From Thamnaconus septentrionalis (taxonomy: Eukaryota; Chordata; Actinopteri; Tetraodontiformes; Monacanthidae), in assembly GCA_009823395.1 (NCBI GenBank), contig CM020512.1:6189405-6253404 (forward strand): 64,000 bases of DNA. The letters run 5' to 3'. Positions 17,793 to 27,770 of the stretch are shown here, piece by piece. The notes under the pieces are model-generated. The model searched no databases. It saw only the letters and a program-made list of their open reading frames with translations, and was not told the DNA's origin. Both the position numbers and the translations under genes were made by a program. Each line of letters starts with the position of its first letter. Positions within the stretch are counted from its first letter, which is position 1.

Positions 17793-20409
17793 GCAGAGGG
17801 TGGGCTTCCTCCCTTCCTCAGCTGGTGAACCTGTGACCTGGCTCACCCTGCAGGAACCCACCAAGACCTTTGACTTCCACTGGACGCTTCTGGATGTCAC
17901 ACCTGCAGCAGAAGAGGAAAACACCCAATACTGTGAGCAACACACAGTCACACACACACACACGAGAACATTTTGAAGTTCAAAATGAAACAAATTATTT
18001 CATAGTATAGCAGTGAAAACAACACTAACACTCGTCCATAAAGAAACACTGGCTGATTCAGTCCTGCACCTCAGTAATTATTAACCACTTGTTGACCTCT
18101 ACTGTTAATATATCATCCTGACTTACTACTTCCTGCATTCCTATACAGGTGTAAACCACACACTTGGAAATGTACACACACGTGTCCCAAAAATAGAAAA
18201 TAAGAGTATGCAGATAAACAAGGTAAACCAATCACACATGATGCTGGAAGGTGTTTGACTGTCTCTCCCTGTTGTCCACCATCTGCTTCTCATCAGCTGG
18301 TCTGGACTTTGGTGCCGTCCTGGTGAAACCGTCCTCCTTCCTTCACAGAGTCAAGATCCCTCTGGTTGTTTTCATCCACGGTCCGTCTGTTCTCCACTTG
18401 TGAATGAATGAATGAATGAATGAATGAATGAATGAAGACTTTATTTCAAACATGTGCAGGTAAAAGAAAAAGAAAAAAAGGATAATAAATCGAAATAGTC
18501 AAAACAGAAACAATATCACCCCAACAGCTTTGAAAAGGAGTAGGATGAAGCTTAAGCTGATTAAATCTTAGCACGTCTCAGATACTCATCAACGGTCAAA
18601 CCCAACACACCCACAGGCATACATTTTACATATGTACATATGTTGTACTGCTTTTTGAACTGGGTCATGCTTGGACTTGTTTTGTCATGATAGGATGTTT
18701 AAACATCACAAAGGGTCAATGGAAGATTTTTAGCAAACTGTAATTTATGACAGGCCGCAGTCTGTCATTGTTAATTCTGACACAGCTAGTGAGGGATGAA
18801 CCCTGATATTTCTGCCGCTGTATCGCCCCCCCTGCCTGATGGACGGCTCTTCATCTTTTCCTCTCTGTCTCCTGTAGGGGGCCCTCACTCTCAATTCCCC
18901 GCTGGGTGGAACACAACCACAGCCGGACTGGTTAAACTTGGCTTTGCCGTCCTCATGGGTGAGACATACAGAACCAAATCCAATCCAAAGAAATGTCATT
19001 ATTTTAAGTGTGTCGACTTGATCTGACTGTTCTTGTTCTGATGTCCTGGTGAAACTCTCGAGCTCTGCTTAACCCAGTTAGTTCTGGTGTTCATGACGTT
19101 ATGTGCGTCTCCCCCAGTGAACTACAGAGGATCCACGGGATTTGGTCAGGACAGCATCTTGTCCCTGATTGGTCATATCGGAGGCCAGGATGTGAAGGAT
19201 GTGCAGGTACCGGCAGGAGTCTGACTTTCACTTTCTCCTGGTGTTTTGCCGCCAACTGCGATTCGATGGGAGCGTTTCTCCCCGCGCAGCGAGCTGTGAT
19301 CGCGGCACTAAAGTCGGACGACGCCCTGGACTGCGAGCGCTTGGCTGTGATTGGCGGCTCTCATGGCGGTTTCCTGTCGTGCCATCTCGTCGGCCAGTTC
19401 CCAGAGGTGTACAGAGCCTGCGCGGTGAGGAACCCGGTGGTCAACGCCGCCACCCTGCTGGGAACCAGCGACATAGTGGACTGGTGAGACTTGAGCGCAT
19501 TCCATTCAGCTCGCCAACCCTCCTGCGAAGCGTCCAGTCATGTGACCTTCTGTCCGCAGGCGGTACTCCAGCGTGGGCCTCCCGTACTCGTACCAGCTGA
19601 CACCCACCGCGGAAGCTCTGGCCGTCATGCTGGAGAAGTCGCCCATCGTGCACGCTGCTCAGGTCAGACTGTAGCTTCTCTGATCCTCTGGGGCCTGAAG
19701 TGCTAGTTAGACCCCAGTCCTGCAAAACTGATGCATTAAAACCAGCTGTGGCAGTGCTATTAGGACACTACTGCAGTGTGAAGTTCATAGTCTTGCATCC
19801 AAAGCAAGTTGTGACGCTCTCTGCATGTCGTCTGACCAAGGTGGAGGCTGAGAAGTTGAACACCATCCAAAGTGTTTTCATTACACTTTTGCAATATACC
19901 TCTATGTCGATACGTCTGAAAAACCACCTCATGAGATCGTAAAAACCTTTTAGCGATATTTGAGAGGTTTTTCAAAATGTAGGTGTTTCCATGACCAGTT
20001 TTTTATTGCGATATTTAGGTTTCGCGCAATTCTAGGGGTCATGGCAACGCAGCTGCTGTCTCAATGTTTTCTGTCTTCTTCTGTAATCGTGTTTGCAGAT
20101 AAAGGCTGCTGTGCTGCTGATGCTGGGTGGCAGAGACAGACGAGTGTCTCCCCATCAAGGCCTGGAGCTCTACAAGGCTCTGAAGAGCAGAGACTCACCT
20201 GTCAGGTAAAGGAGCGAACACAGAGATTGAAAAAAAAAAAAAATTAAACCGTCAGAACTGTTGGAGGAAGATCTAGAGTTCCGCCTTCTCCATCTTTCTC
20301 TCCTGCCAGACTGTTGTGGTTTCCAGAGGACGGACACTCTCTGTCCAGGGTGGACACGCAGGCCGACTGCTTCCTCAACACGGCGCTGTGGCTGCAGCAG
20401 CATCTCTGA
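4400..20409 (+). CDS. apeh: Acylaminoacyl-peptide hydrolase (acyl-peptide releasing enzyme), 21 exons, complete
   Basis: Cytosolic serine peptidase (family S9C) that releases N-acylated, mainly N-acetylated, residues from peptide ends. Exons: 4400-4544, 5416-5551, 6217-6292, 6358-6433, 6565-6677, 6889-7023, 7280-7371, 7452-7489, 7596-7717, 7789-7849, 16645-16736, 16833-16884, 17580-17683, 17797-17932, 18297-18380, 18878-18958, 19118-19206, 19290-19483, 19560-19662, 20099-20205, 20310-20409 (TGA). All are bounded by AG/GT, phases agree throughout, and the total is 711 residues (human 732). The N-terminal part is the beta-propeller (motifs [27 protein letters not shown]). The C-terminal alpha/beta hydrolase has HGGPHS (about 487-492), [13 protein letters not shown], nucleophile elbow GGSHGG (Ser about 568), Asp in [10 protein letters not shown] (about 656) and His in EDGHSLS (about 688). 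The ATG at 4400 opens the exon that splices in phase to the conserved WSQ segment. Intron 10 (8.8 kb) holds a retrotransposon. The exon 13 donor (GTCAGA) is weak, and exon 12 has an alternative donor. Confidence 0.95.
4478..4504 (+). repeat. (CAG)9 tract in apeh exon 1, encoding nine glutamines
   Basis: Nine uninterrupted CAG codons lie in the apeh reading frame near residues 27-35, before the propeller. Human APEH has no such run here. The tract ends with GAG CAG, suggesting past interruption. Confidence 0.9.
4545..5415 (+). other. apeh intron 1
   Basis: No exon, RNA gene or clear repeat is seen. The reading frames here have no recognisable protein features. Confidence 0.7.
5563..5582. repeat. 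(CA)n microsatellite in apeh intron 2
   Basis: About ten CA units just after the exon 2 donor. Confidence 0.8.
5878..6079. repeat. (ATCC)n / CATC minisatellite in apeh intron 2
   Basis: About 200 bases of degenerate four-base repeat (CCAT/ATCC) with ATTC and CACC variants. The overlapping open frames on both strands are by-products of the repeat. Confidence 0.95.
8006..8009. repeat. Target-site duplication, left copy (CGAC)
   Basis: CGAC precedes the 5' LTR and recurs at 16329-16332 directly after the 3' LTR. A 5-bp reading (CGACT) is possible because the base following on each side is T. Confidence 0.8.
8010..8904 (+). repeat. 5' long terminal repeat (895 bp)
   Basis: Pairs with 15435-16328. 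It begins TG and ends CA. It contains an internal 80-bp perfect direct repeat (8230-8309 and 8771-8850), an ACAC/ACGCG-rich stretch at about 8536-8695, and AATAAA at 8765-8770. Minus-strand open frames within it are shadows of the repeat. Confidence 0.95.
8230..8309 (+). repeat. 80-bp internal LTR repeat, first copy (with splice-donor-like edge)
   Basis: Identical over 80 bases to 8771-8850, and present again at 15653-15732 and 16195-16274 in the other LTR. The first copy runs into AATAGGTGAGT, a consensus 5' splice site. The second copy instead runs into AATAGATGAGG. The second copy begins directly after the AATAAA signal, so it spans the expected end of the R region. Confidence 0.9.
8912..8929 (+). 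promoter_or_regulatory. Primer-binding site, tRNA-Pro type
   Basis: TGGGGGCTCGTCCGGGAT lies seven bases after the 5' LTR. This 18-mer is the classic primer-binding site complementary to the 3' end of tRNA-Pro, as used by murine leukaemia viruses. It fixes the element's orientation and start of minus-strand synthesis. Confidence 0.9.
8930..9231 (+). other. Retrotransposon leader between primer-binding site and gag
   Basis: About 300 bases with no long frame. The ATG at 9206 has a good context (ACCACCATGT) but opens the frame that is one base off from the main gag frame. A consensus packaging or dimerisation element cannot be assigned by eye. Confidence 0.5.
9232..10674 (+). CDS. gag: Retrotransposon Gag polyprotein (480 codons open)
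   Basis: Structural protein of the element's particle. After an N-terminal helical segment comes a Thr/Pro/His/Asn-rich linker (about residues 95-175), then a capsid-like helical region ending with the short motif [10 protein letters not shown] (about 280), an Arg/Ser-rich basic stretch (about 365-380), a coiled-coil-like segment, and one CCHC zinc knuckle [14 protein letters not shown] near 448-461 for RNA binding. The frame has no ATG near its 5' end: it opens in sequence following the well-placed ATG at 9206, which is in another frame, so a one-base change near 9206-9235 is likely. The next in-frame ATG is at 9373. The stop at 10672-10674 lies inside the frameshift stem-loop. Confidence 0.85.
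   Translation: MEDQKNLFRLSGPEAHEVAKAIDADYPGVDQLDPTDEESCINHILDFMHCRALLESEDEGMGHLLSLSDLVMSIISQKDVVAVPVVDAEGVLLTSRPATQTTHSDQITTQSQHISPPTHTPPLSLNSPSVTQPYNLTPPGNLQTHYYNAPTNTQTHNLNPPTTMQPHTHSPFVSLQDLAYFQRKEFRIHGGQIGDITSDITYNSICKQVEEGLTEKHTEGEIIRGVLRVIKPGNFRDMLINKDDLTVVELKSFLQSHLGERSGTEFFQDLMCAKQHENETPQQFLYRMIGLKQKIMFTAKQTTSVLKYDASTIQCIFLNTICQGMGERHEDVRRELKPLLGDPTVSDEALLRQVIKTTTEESERKRRLSRSSVSRSSKVMKVNPVTKDDTIQRLSTQVEALTQAMEALKRQLLALAHTTDKPKIERKTQKPFGCQHCVTQAIPNCNHCFTCGEEGHRAVGCLKKPKVPGNGARSEQRDNP
10539..12383 (+). pseudogene. pol: Retrotransposon Pol, first part: protease and reverse transcriptase
   Basis: Read in the -1 frame after gag. The aspartic protease active site LLDTGA is at about 10851-10868. 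The reverse transcriptase follows with the usual landmarks, including [11 protein letters not shown] (about 11965), the [10 protein letters not shown] segment (about 12070) and the catalytic YLDD at 12267-12278. The linker between protease and reverse transcriptase (about 11150-11700) is long. The frame is lost near 12349, where the sequence continues one frame over, so the protein as read stops at 12383 shortly after the palm domain. Confidence 0.85.
10635..10677 (+). promoter_or_regulatory. Candidate -1 ribosomal frameshift signal at the gag/pol overlap
   Basis: The heptamer GGGAAAC at 10635-10641 is in the required phase relative to the gag codons (G GGA AAC). After a 6-base spacer, CGGTCAG (10648-10654) can pair perfectly with CTGACCG (10671-10677), making a 7-bp stem with a 16-base loop. 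The pol frame is -1 relative to gag and is already open here. Slippery site, spacing and frame all fit the classic retroviral arrangement. The GGGG at 10642-10645 could also pair with loop cytosines. Confidence 0.8.
12343..13530 (+). pseudogene. pol: Retrotransposon Pol, second part: RT thumb/connection and RNase H
   Basis: Continues the same protein in the next frame. The start carries the RT thumb region ([12 protein letters not shown] at about 12508), then the RNase H-like domain with [14 protein letters not shown] (about 12775) and TDNNPLTYV (about 12990), and a segment ending [14 protein letters not shown] typical of gypsy elements. The frame changes again near 13505-13512 in an A-rich run. 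No nonsense substitution is seen inside this part. Confidence 0.85.
13448..14412 (+). pseudogene. pol: Retrotransposon integrase, broken over several frames
   Basis: Pieces of one integrase lie in successive frames. The zinc-binding HHCC region (HNDMAHLG, then the cysteine pair near 13668) is split near 13665. The catalytic core follows: SIDYMHLEQ near 13757 (first Asp), HDQGREF near 13932 (second Asp) and [12 protein letters not shown] near 14020 (Glu). Frame changes occur near 13665, 13880 and 14140. The GPY/F-like module begins PGDRVLVRN near 14380, again in a new frame. All are one-base events. I see no stop made by base substitution. Confidence 0.8.
14459..15261 (+). pseudogene. pol: Pol C-terminal tail beyond the integrase core
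   Basis: The end of the GPY/F-like region (about 14459-14580) is followed by a charged, low-complexity stretch, then after another frame change near 14880 a basic patch [11 protein letters not shown] (about 15022), and a Gly/Pro/Tyr-rich end finishing APFFVY at 15258. Basic patches of this kind are common after gypsy integrases. I see no chromodomain and no envelope-like signal peptide or transmembrane segment. Confidence 0.65.
15425..15434 (+). promoter_or_regulatory. Probable polypurine tract
   Basis: A short purine run (GGGGAG, 15427-15432) lies directly before the 3' LTR, where plus-strand priming is expected. It is short and interrupted, so the call rests mostly on position. Confidence 0.5.
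15435..16328 (+). repeat. 3' long terminal repeat (894 bp)
   Basis: Matches 8010-8904 except for about seven one-base indels: in A, C and T runs near its start, middle and after the GGTTCCCC segment, and two in the ACGCG tract. It carries the same 80-bp internal repeat (15653-15732 and 16195-16274). Confidence 0.95.
16189..16194 (+). terminator. LTR poly(A) signal AATAAA
   Basis: Same position as 8765-8770 in the 5' LTR. Because the element lies in sense within apeh, this signal could end apeh transcripts early. Confidence 0.6.
16329..16332. repeat. Target-site duplication, right copy (CGAC)
   Basis: Directly abuts the 3' LTR and equals 8006-8009. Confidence 0.8.
16885..17325 (+). repeat. 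Long polypyrimidine tract in apeh intron 12 with 24-bp tandem repeat
   Basis: About 440 bases of almost pure C/T on the plus strand. It includes three tandem 24-bp units (16977-17000, 17001-17024, 17025-17048), each reading PPPSPFAH in the frame of exon 12. The frame stays open from exon 12 to 17378. Mirror-like purine/pyrimidine tracts of this length can form triplex DNA. The long minus-strand Arg/Gly-rich open frame here is a shadow. Confidence 0.9.
17761..17794. repeat. (GT)n microsatellite adjoining apeh exon 14 acceptor
   Basis: The run ends in GTGCAG, which is the exon 14 acceptor. The usual pyrimidine tract is therefore replaced by a GT repeat. Confidence 0.8.
18401..18680 (-). mobile_element. 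LINE/SINE 3' end with (TTCA)n tail in apeh intron 15
   Basis: On the minus strand the sequence ends AATAAAGTC followed by a TTCA microsatellite tail (18401-18436 on plus as TGAA units). This is the form of a retroposon 3' end with a simple-repeat tail. The body (about 18437-18680) resembles a repeat I know from many fish genomes. The exact family is not certain. Confidence 0.5.
19663..20098 (+). other. apeh intron 19 with likely repeat fragment
   Basis: Contains AT-rich sequence with CGATATTT motifs (about 19950-20030) that look like a fragment of an old fish MITE. No exon or RNA gene is supported. Confidence 0.35.
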
Positions 20410-20554
20410 GCGCACGGACGCACACCTGCACGGACGCACACGTTGTCGTGAACTAATGGAAAGTCTTGAACTCGCCACTGCCTTTTTATAAGCGGAACCA
20501 CTCTTTTTTATATCAGAGCACGTTACAAGGGAAAAACACGTACTTAGAACTAGA

Positions 20555-20775
20555 CTTCAGGTTGGTGGTTCAAAACCCGGCTCCAACTGTCTTCAAGTTT
20601 AAGTGCCCTTGGGCAAGACACCGAGCTGGGCTGGTAGCACCTTGCATGGCAGCAGCCCTTCATTTGTGTGTGTGTGTGTGTGTGTGTGTGGGTGAATGAG
20701 AGGCCATTGTGAAGCGCTTTGGGTCACCACGAAGGTTCTGTAAAGCGCTGCATAAGTGCAGTCCATTTACCAGTT
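20555..20775 (+). mobile_element. tRNA-derived SINE in the apeh 3' UTR
   Basis: GGTGGTTCAAAACCC (about 20563-20577) resembles a tRNA-type B box. The body has AAGTGCCCTTGGGCAAGACA, a (GT)n insert (20664-20690), and the 3' tail GTGAAGCGCTTTGGGT...GTCCATTTACC familiar from teleost SINEs of the V-SINE type. It lies between the apeh stop and its poly(A) signal, so it would be part of the mature mRNA. Confidence 0.65.
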
Positions 20776-20920
20776 CCACTTTTCAAATATTTTCACATGT
20801 TTCCAGCGCATTGGATTTCAATCACTGTGCTCTTTTCACTCGATAATTTTAACTCAGAATGATGGAAATGTTCTCATCTTTGTCTGCCAGTGACTGTAAA
20901 CCTCAAGTGTAGCTCAATGC

Positions 20921-20926
20921 AATAAA
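20921..20926 (+). terminator. Candidate poly(A) signal of apeh
   Basis: AATAAA 512 bases after the apeh stop, downstream of the SINE. It is the first canonical hexamer after the coding region that I noticed. Confidence 0.6.
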
Positions 20927-20956
20927 AGCACGTAGTAAGTGCAACCTTCTCAACGT

Positions 20957-20970
20957 CCAGCAGGTGGCAC
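20957..20970 (+). promoter_or_regulatory. CTCF-type motif just downstream of apeh
   Basis: CCAGCAGGTGGCAC matches the vertebrate CTCF core consensus at all 14 positions. It lies 31 bases after the apeh poly(A) signal, where an insulator between apeh and the downstream non-coding region would make sense. Binding is not shown. Confidence 0.5.
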
Positions 20971-23900
20971 TCTGTCTTCGCGGCTGTTTTCCTGCTTCTT
21001 CTTCTTTTTTTTTTTAGCACCAGCATCCACGAACGTTGCGAGCTAAGCGCCGAGGAGGTAAATGAGTTTGAATGCAGGCGCAGCGGGAAATGACCGATGC
21101 ACGGCAGAGAAGACATTTCCGGAAGTTTAACAAAAGATAACACGAGGGATTGTTTGGAGCTGGTAAGTGAAGCACCGTGACTGCGGACCACCCAAAGAAC
21201 AGGGAACCTTATCTGGATTCTTCATTTGAGACCCTTCACCACTTTCCTTCAGCGCTGCCCAAGCAAACTTCACTTCATTGTTGTATTGGCCATTAGTCCT
21301 TTTCTTTGCTTTTTGTCCTGAATATCCAAACGGAACTAACTAAAATCAAATCAAACGGCCACCAACGCACCGAGGAGTGGATTACGACAGAGTTGTTTGT
21401 CCAGGCGAAGAATTTAAGTTTTTTGTTGATTTATTCTTCTATTTGAAACAAACAAACAAAACAATGGCTGCTGCCGCCTCTTCCCAGTGCTGCCCCCTAT
21501 GCTTAGCAGACCCACATATATAGAAACCTAGTGTTCCAGAGCTATAAAATACCTTAAAAATATACGAGTTTATAAGCATTCAAACTAGCTCAAATAATGC
21601 TAAATATTATAAGTATGTTTATCAAGCCAACGAAACTAAATAATTAAATATAAACAACAACAATTGTGTTGATACAGCTTAAATGTACTAGACTGATGGC
21701 ACATCAAACACCTCGGCCAGAACCAGAGTAAACCAGGTGGTCTTAGAAGGTGTTTCTTCATTTATGGGCTCTGGGCTTTGACCTTGAATAACATAAAAAA
21801 AACAAAAACAAAACACCTTTAGACTGTAGACACTTTACCTAGAATGGGGAACCTTTTGATGTTTCTGTAAAAACAAAATGATACACACATTCTAGGACTG
21901 AGAAGGAGATGCAGCTTGTGCAACCAGCTTCCTGCAGTCGGTTGCCTCACCTGCAACGTAATAGGCCAGCGAATGAAGAATTTTTATTCTTCTTATTCTT
22001 GCACTGATTCTTTGCTTTAAAGAAAAAAATGTTCACACATGACAGGATGGGGCACTGGCAGAAGGCGCTGAAACAAAGGCAAAAGCAACCTTATGCTCAT
22101 CACTGCCTGGGCAGTCCTGTCCAAACACTTTGGTTTCCCACCCAACACAAGTGCGCTTTTGTTCAGCCGATACCGGTCGACGCATAAAAAACCCACAGAT
22201 ACAGATTTTTTGCAGCGCCCACCGACTGCAGATGGGAGACGTCAACCGCGGCCGGATCAGCCGGGCGTCCCAGACACGTTGGCTGCGGCCTTGAATGCAG
22301 CTGTGGCCCGATGAAGTCACCATAAATGTGGGCGTTTGGGGTGAGGTCACCGATCTGGGAGACGCAGGGAGAAAAGGCCGGCGTTTGAAAGCGAGAGATA
22401 GAGAGAGAAAGAAAGAAAGAGGCGAGCTCACGGGGAAGTGACACATCGTGAAAAGAGGCGACGGGGTGCCAGTTAGAGGGAGAACTTCCCCGGCGCCCCG
22501 TCGACGCTTTGGGCTGTGTGGGCCGGAGCCGCAGAGCTGGAGTATTGTTGCATGTTGAAGTCAGAGGCGCGCTCACGCTGGGTGGATGTAGGAGGCAGGC
22601 AGACAAAAGGAGGAGGGAGGGCGAGAGGGCTGGAGTGCTCTTTATGATGCTGAGGCACACAAATAAAAAAAAAAAAACTGGACTGGGTTTGTTCTGCTGC
22701 TTCCCCTCTGCAGCCTTCTGCAAATAAAGACTAACCCCGCCTAAAGGGTTAGTGGTAAGTAACCCTACTGGGTTCAGAGCATCCACACAAACATGTCAGT
22801 GCAGACCTTCTCCAGACAGCATGGATTCATTGAGTGAATTTCACGGCAAATTCTCCCATTAGAGGAACTTCTGGCCCGCACTTCGGAAAGAATTTAACGA
22901 TTGAGCAACGGCAGCTATGCGCGTGGATCGTTTTTTTATGGCGGTCTGCAAGTTCAATTTTCGCTCCTTCTTCGCTTTTACAGCCAGTTTCTTTTCCCCC
23001 TCTGTGCATGAAATCAGTTTATCGGCTGACGTCGCATCGTAATGAGTTGAGTTCCGCCTCTTTTGGCCGGCGGTCGAGTCCTTTTGGCATCGAGCTGTTC
23101 AATGAATGGTTTTAACGCTCTGCCAGTATGAGTCCCAACGGCAAGTTGAGGCCAAGAAAAGGCTTGAAGACAAAGACATTGTGTTGTTGAGGTCCTCGGC
23201 ATCCTGCCCCAGTCACAAGCCAAGACTCAGTTTAGTGGTTCGAATTAGCTTCAAGGAAACCTGAACACAAAACAAATTCTTGACGGTGAAAACAAACATA
23301 AACAGCTATTGATCGCCTGATGCAAGCCTGGTGCCATCTGCCAACATAGCGGCGGTGGAATTTTAGGCCAGTGATGCAGCCAGCCACCAGGGGGCGATAA
23401 TTGTGTTTCGCATAGATTCATTTTAGTTTTTAATTTGAAGATGGACTGAATGCTGCTTTTCAATTCTGTGTGTCTTGGAGGCAGGACAGTACTTAGCATA
23501 TGTGACATCACTTGTGTTTATACCAGTCAGTCTGTCTAATCTGATGTAAATCTCTCTTGGTCTAACAATGCAGAAAGACTTGGACGTCATTCTCAACTTT
23601 ACTGCTGTGTGTGTGCGCGTGTGTTCTACCAGTTGGAGCCAATGGGCCTCATAGACCCCAAGCCGTTGTCACGCCGTTTTAAAGCAAATGTTCTGCGCCG
23701 TAAAGCCATACAGCTCAATGTGTTTTAATGGAGAGGAGAGATTTCAGATGCTTGTGGGCCTTGGAGACTGGTGGACCTATTGTTGAACTGCGAAGAATCG
23801 TTTAAAATTCAATTTCCTGGTGTAAGAGGTCCTTGTAATGTGAAAAATAAATGTGGTACTTTTGTTAAAGGGTTAACAATGTGAACACTCTCCACAGGCC

Positions 23901-26900
23901 TTTTGTCCTTTTTTTTTCCCCTTTAAAATTTCAAATCCTTGATCTGTGACTTCCACCTGCTGACGTGTCTTCCTCTGGAAAGGAGGGCCGTCGCGATTGT
24001 TGCGCAGCCCGACTCGACGCCGCTCGTTTCCAACGTGACCTTTAGCTTCTTCCGCCTCCTCGTTACTTTCTGCCTTTGTCTCCTCTCTGGAAACTCCTTC
24101 CCTGCCCTCCGTCACTCTGTTTTGTTAGTCTGTCTCCTTTTTTTTTTTGAACCCCTTTTGAGTAGCAAACTGTATTTGTGTGCGCGCACCGTGCTCATTC
24201 ATCAGCTTGTGAACACAAGCTTAACAGGGGGCGGTGAGGAGCGAGAGAGCAGCATTTTTTTTTTTTTTTTACCACATCCCCCTTTTTCAAGTCCCCATTT
24301 GACAGTTTAAAAAGTTGTTTGGACAGCGAGGGCCCCGCTCGGGACAGGACGGCTCTGCGTGCGTTCTGACCTTTCACCTTCTCCGCCCCCCCACACTCGT
24401 TCTTTCTCACTGATCCGTCCCCGTCGTCCTCCATGTCTTCCCTCCCCATTTTATATTGCCCCTCGCCGTCTCTACAGTGCTTGCTGTTCTAGCACGCCCT
24501 GCTGGGTGAAATCGACATTAAAGGTTTATTTAAGTCCAGACACAGTTCGGCAGCGCTGCTGGCCGCGTTCCACCTGGACGTCTCGGCGTTGCTTCGCTGA
24601 GGGAGCTCTGCGTGACGGAGGCGGTTTAAAGGATGCTGTAAAGTTGACAGGGTCAGGTTCGTGTTTACGTTGGGTTTTTTTTTATTGCCAGTTAAATGCA
24701 CTGTGTGCATCTTAAAAAATATTATTGCACACATAAACGCACACGTCGCCAGAGGATCCGTCAATGTTTTCATGGATCAGTGGTTCAGTTTCAGTAGTTT
24801 GTTTTTTTTTTCTCAGGTCTAACCCTAAAAATCTGCCTTTCAAGAAAACTTGGACACCACCTGAGTGAGGACGAGTGGCCATCGCAGGGCCACACACAGT
24901 GGCTCCTTCACATCCATTCAGTTAGCGTATATCAACGCTGTCAGTTCACAGCTCTCCATTACCAACTGTACTTTTCTAATGCTCCCGTCAGGTTAGGACG
25001 CTAAACACGAAGCAGCACAATACGCTCAGCGGGGCGACATCCACTTTGACTCTGACGGGTTCAAATGTCGCAGCACCTGTCACATGACTCTGGGTTCAGA
25101 GAGTTTGTTTCCTGTGAGTTCAGACTGTCGGGAGCCTCTGGTGCTGCTGTCAAGTCTTTGGCTTTGCGCTGGTCGTGCTGTCTTCCCCCTCTGCTTTCAT
25201 GACCTGGTAGCATTCGCTGACTCCGCGCGGCTCGGGACATTCCTGGCTTCTCCGCCTTCACACATGCGTGCGCGCTGCTTCAGTGTGTCTCATGTTTTCC
25301 ACCCCTCCAAGACTTGGGTCCAGCTGTCCAGCAGTATTTACAAGCATGCAGGCTTGCAAAGTAAGACTCGGCGGGTGTCTGCTGATATTCCCTGTCTAAA
25401 CAGAGAAATGGTCATGTCATAATCTGACCGCCCGAAAATGAGTATTTTTTTATTCTTTCTTGAATCTATTCAATCATTTCCTTCAATTCCTCACAATAGC
25501 TTAAAAAAAACCGTCACTTACCCGAAACACAAATGGCGACACCTAAAAAAAAAAAAGCGCCAAAGTACTTAAAAGTTGCGCAGTAGAATCTCTCTAATAG
25601 CGCCACCTGGCCTGCATGGCGCATGGTGACAACATGAAACACACCCTGGATCAACAGGTGACGCCGGTGTGTCGCGTCCGTCCAGGTGCTGAAGAGCGAC
25701 GATGGTTCGTCCGGATCTTTCAACACCGCTCAAGTGTTCGCCACCGATTATCCTCCACAAGTCGCGAGGCGCGTCCACGACACTCCAGACGGGTAAGTGG
25801 CGTCACGTGACGTAATGAAGCGACGCGGCGATTGCGTGTCGCGGCGCGGCAGTTTGTGTTGTTGCTGCGAGCTGTTTCGTGAAAACCAGAGACACACAAA
25901 ATATTGTGGGGGTTTTTGCCTGGAATTTATGTCCAGTGCAGCACTGTGATTGTGTAGTGCATGTCTGAAGACAATTGTTTTTTACCAGACCCATAGATAC
26001 TGATCAAGATGAAATCTTGTCCTTTTAAATCTGCTGTCTTTTCCCCTAATATTTCTCTCCTTCTCTCTCTCTCTCTTTCTTTCTCTCCCTCACACACACA
26101 CACTTAATTATCTGGAAAGTACTATATTTTCTCTGAAAGTGACACAGAAATGTATTTGCTAGTGAAGAAGCCTGGTAAGATTACAGCAGTTCATCTCTGT
26201 TTACCCTTTACTTAAAACTGCAGCTGTGTCCTGTCTGAAAATGTGCCAAACCGTTTTTGGAACAAGCTGTGTCATTATACAACATTAAAAAAAAAAAAAA
26301 AAAACCAAACTGTTAAACTCTTCCAAACTTTTTGTTGTTGTGTGCATGTTTTTCCACGACTTTATTTCTGTCTGCTTCAGCGTTTCCTGTCGGCGTTAGT
26401 CTTTATCTACATGCAGGGCGCGTCCACATGTGTGTTTGTGTTAATAGTCTTTGCAGTGGAGCGTTTTGTAAAACGCACGATGCATAATTCATTGATAAGA
26501 GGCGGCTTGGCTCTTTCATTAGTCAAACCAATCAGGGCGGCGGCCTGGACGCGCCCGTCATTACACTGCTCAGTGATTCACAACGTTGTGCGTGCGTGCG
26601 TGAGTGAGTGCGTGCACGTTACCTACTGCAGTAAATGAAGTGTGTTTCTATGTGTTTATAGTTGTCAGTGAATAATACATGTCAGTTATAAATGGATCAG
26701 ACATGTTTGGTCTGCTGCCGCTGCTGCTGCTTGGAAAGTCTCTCAGGTGTTTATTGCAAAGTGAGGAAACATGACAGGGAACGCAGATCGAGAACATGTG
26801 TGCGGTTCAGGTTTCCATGTAACCTGAAGGATGTGATGTGATCGACTGATTAGCATAGTTAAGAAGTCATTGAAAGCCTAATAAAGTGGCTGTGGAGTGT

Positions 26901-27616
26901 ATCTCTGCAAGCTTTGTGTTATTAGAAATGGCAAAAAAAAAAAATTCAGCATTAAATTACTTTGCAAATACCCTTCACCTTTCCCTGTGTACAACAAACC
27001 GACCCTGGGGCTCCTGCACCCAGGTGACCAGGTAGTCACATGACTTCCATAATCATGCTCCAAAACATGGTAGCTGCTTAAGAGGATGCAGTCGGTCATG
27101 ACCTGGCCTCCAAACTGACGGGTTTAACAGTAATAACACGGTCTAGTTTGCAAGAAGTTTCAGTAAATAAACAGTCATTTAAGTGTTTACTTGCAAAAAA
27201 AACCCACAGCCCGTCATAATGTCTTTGGTTTGGCTGCTGGCTCTGCACCCAAGATGGTTGGAATGTCTTCGCTGCACGTTACAGCCAAGAACCTGAAAAT
27301 CGGAGTCTGTTCATGAGTGTGTGTGTGAGTGTGTGTCCGCTTCCTCTGTGCCTATAGAATACACACACGCCATACTAAGTTTCACCTGGCAGGGGGCGTG
27401 TGTGTGTGTGTCTGCGTGTGTTTGTGTGTGCGTGCGCAGCCACAGTGTTGTTTGTGCGCCGCTGTCCTCTGTGCTGTGCACGGTGTGTGCGCGCTCGCGT
27501 TAACGCCCCTCCTCATGTTTATTCATCAGCCGCTGAAAACTTCACTGCGGCGTTCGTCAGCGCTCGGCTCTTTGATCACTCAAACAGCTGATTCAGGGGA
27601 AAAAAAACCTAAGGAC

Positions 27617-27620
<4 letters not shown>
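20971..27620. other. Non-coding region without supported genes
   Basis: No exon chain with conserved protein features was found. The sequence is mixed AT-rich unique DNA with poly-T runs. About 23310-23540 looks like an interspersed repeat carrying a second CTCF-like core (23384-23396, CCACCAGGGGGCG). A segment at 25686-25792 is open and flanked by AG and a perfect GTAAGT donor but has no recognisable product. About 26440-26560 is unique and may be regulatory. Confidence 0.5.
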
Positions 27621-27685
<65 letters not shown>

Positions 27686-27728
27686 ACCTACACCCTGATA
27701 TGGACACACTCACTTTGTATAAATATAA

Positions 27729-27770
<42 letters not shown>

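Noticed and set aside
22163..22786. 207-codon minus-strand frame
   Set aside because: No domain, no splice context and biased composition. Treated as chance.
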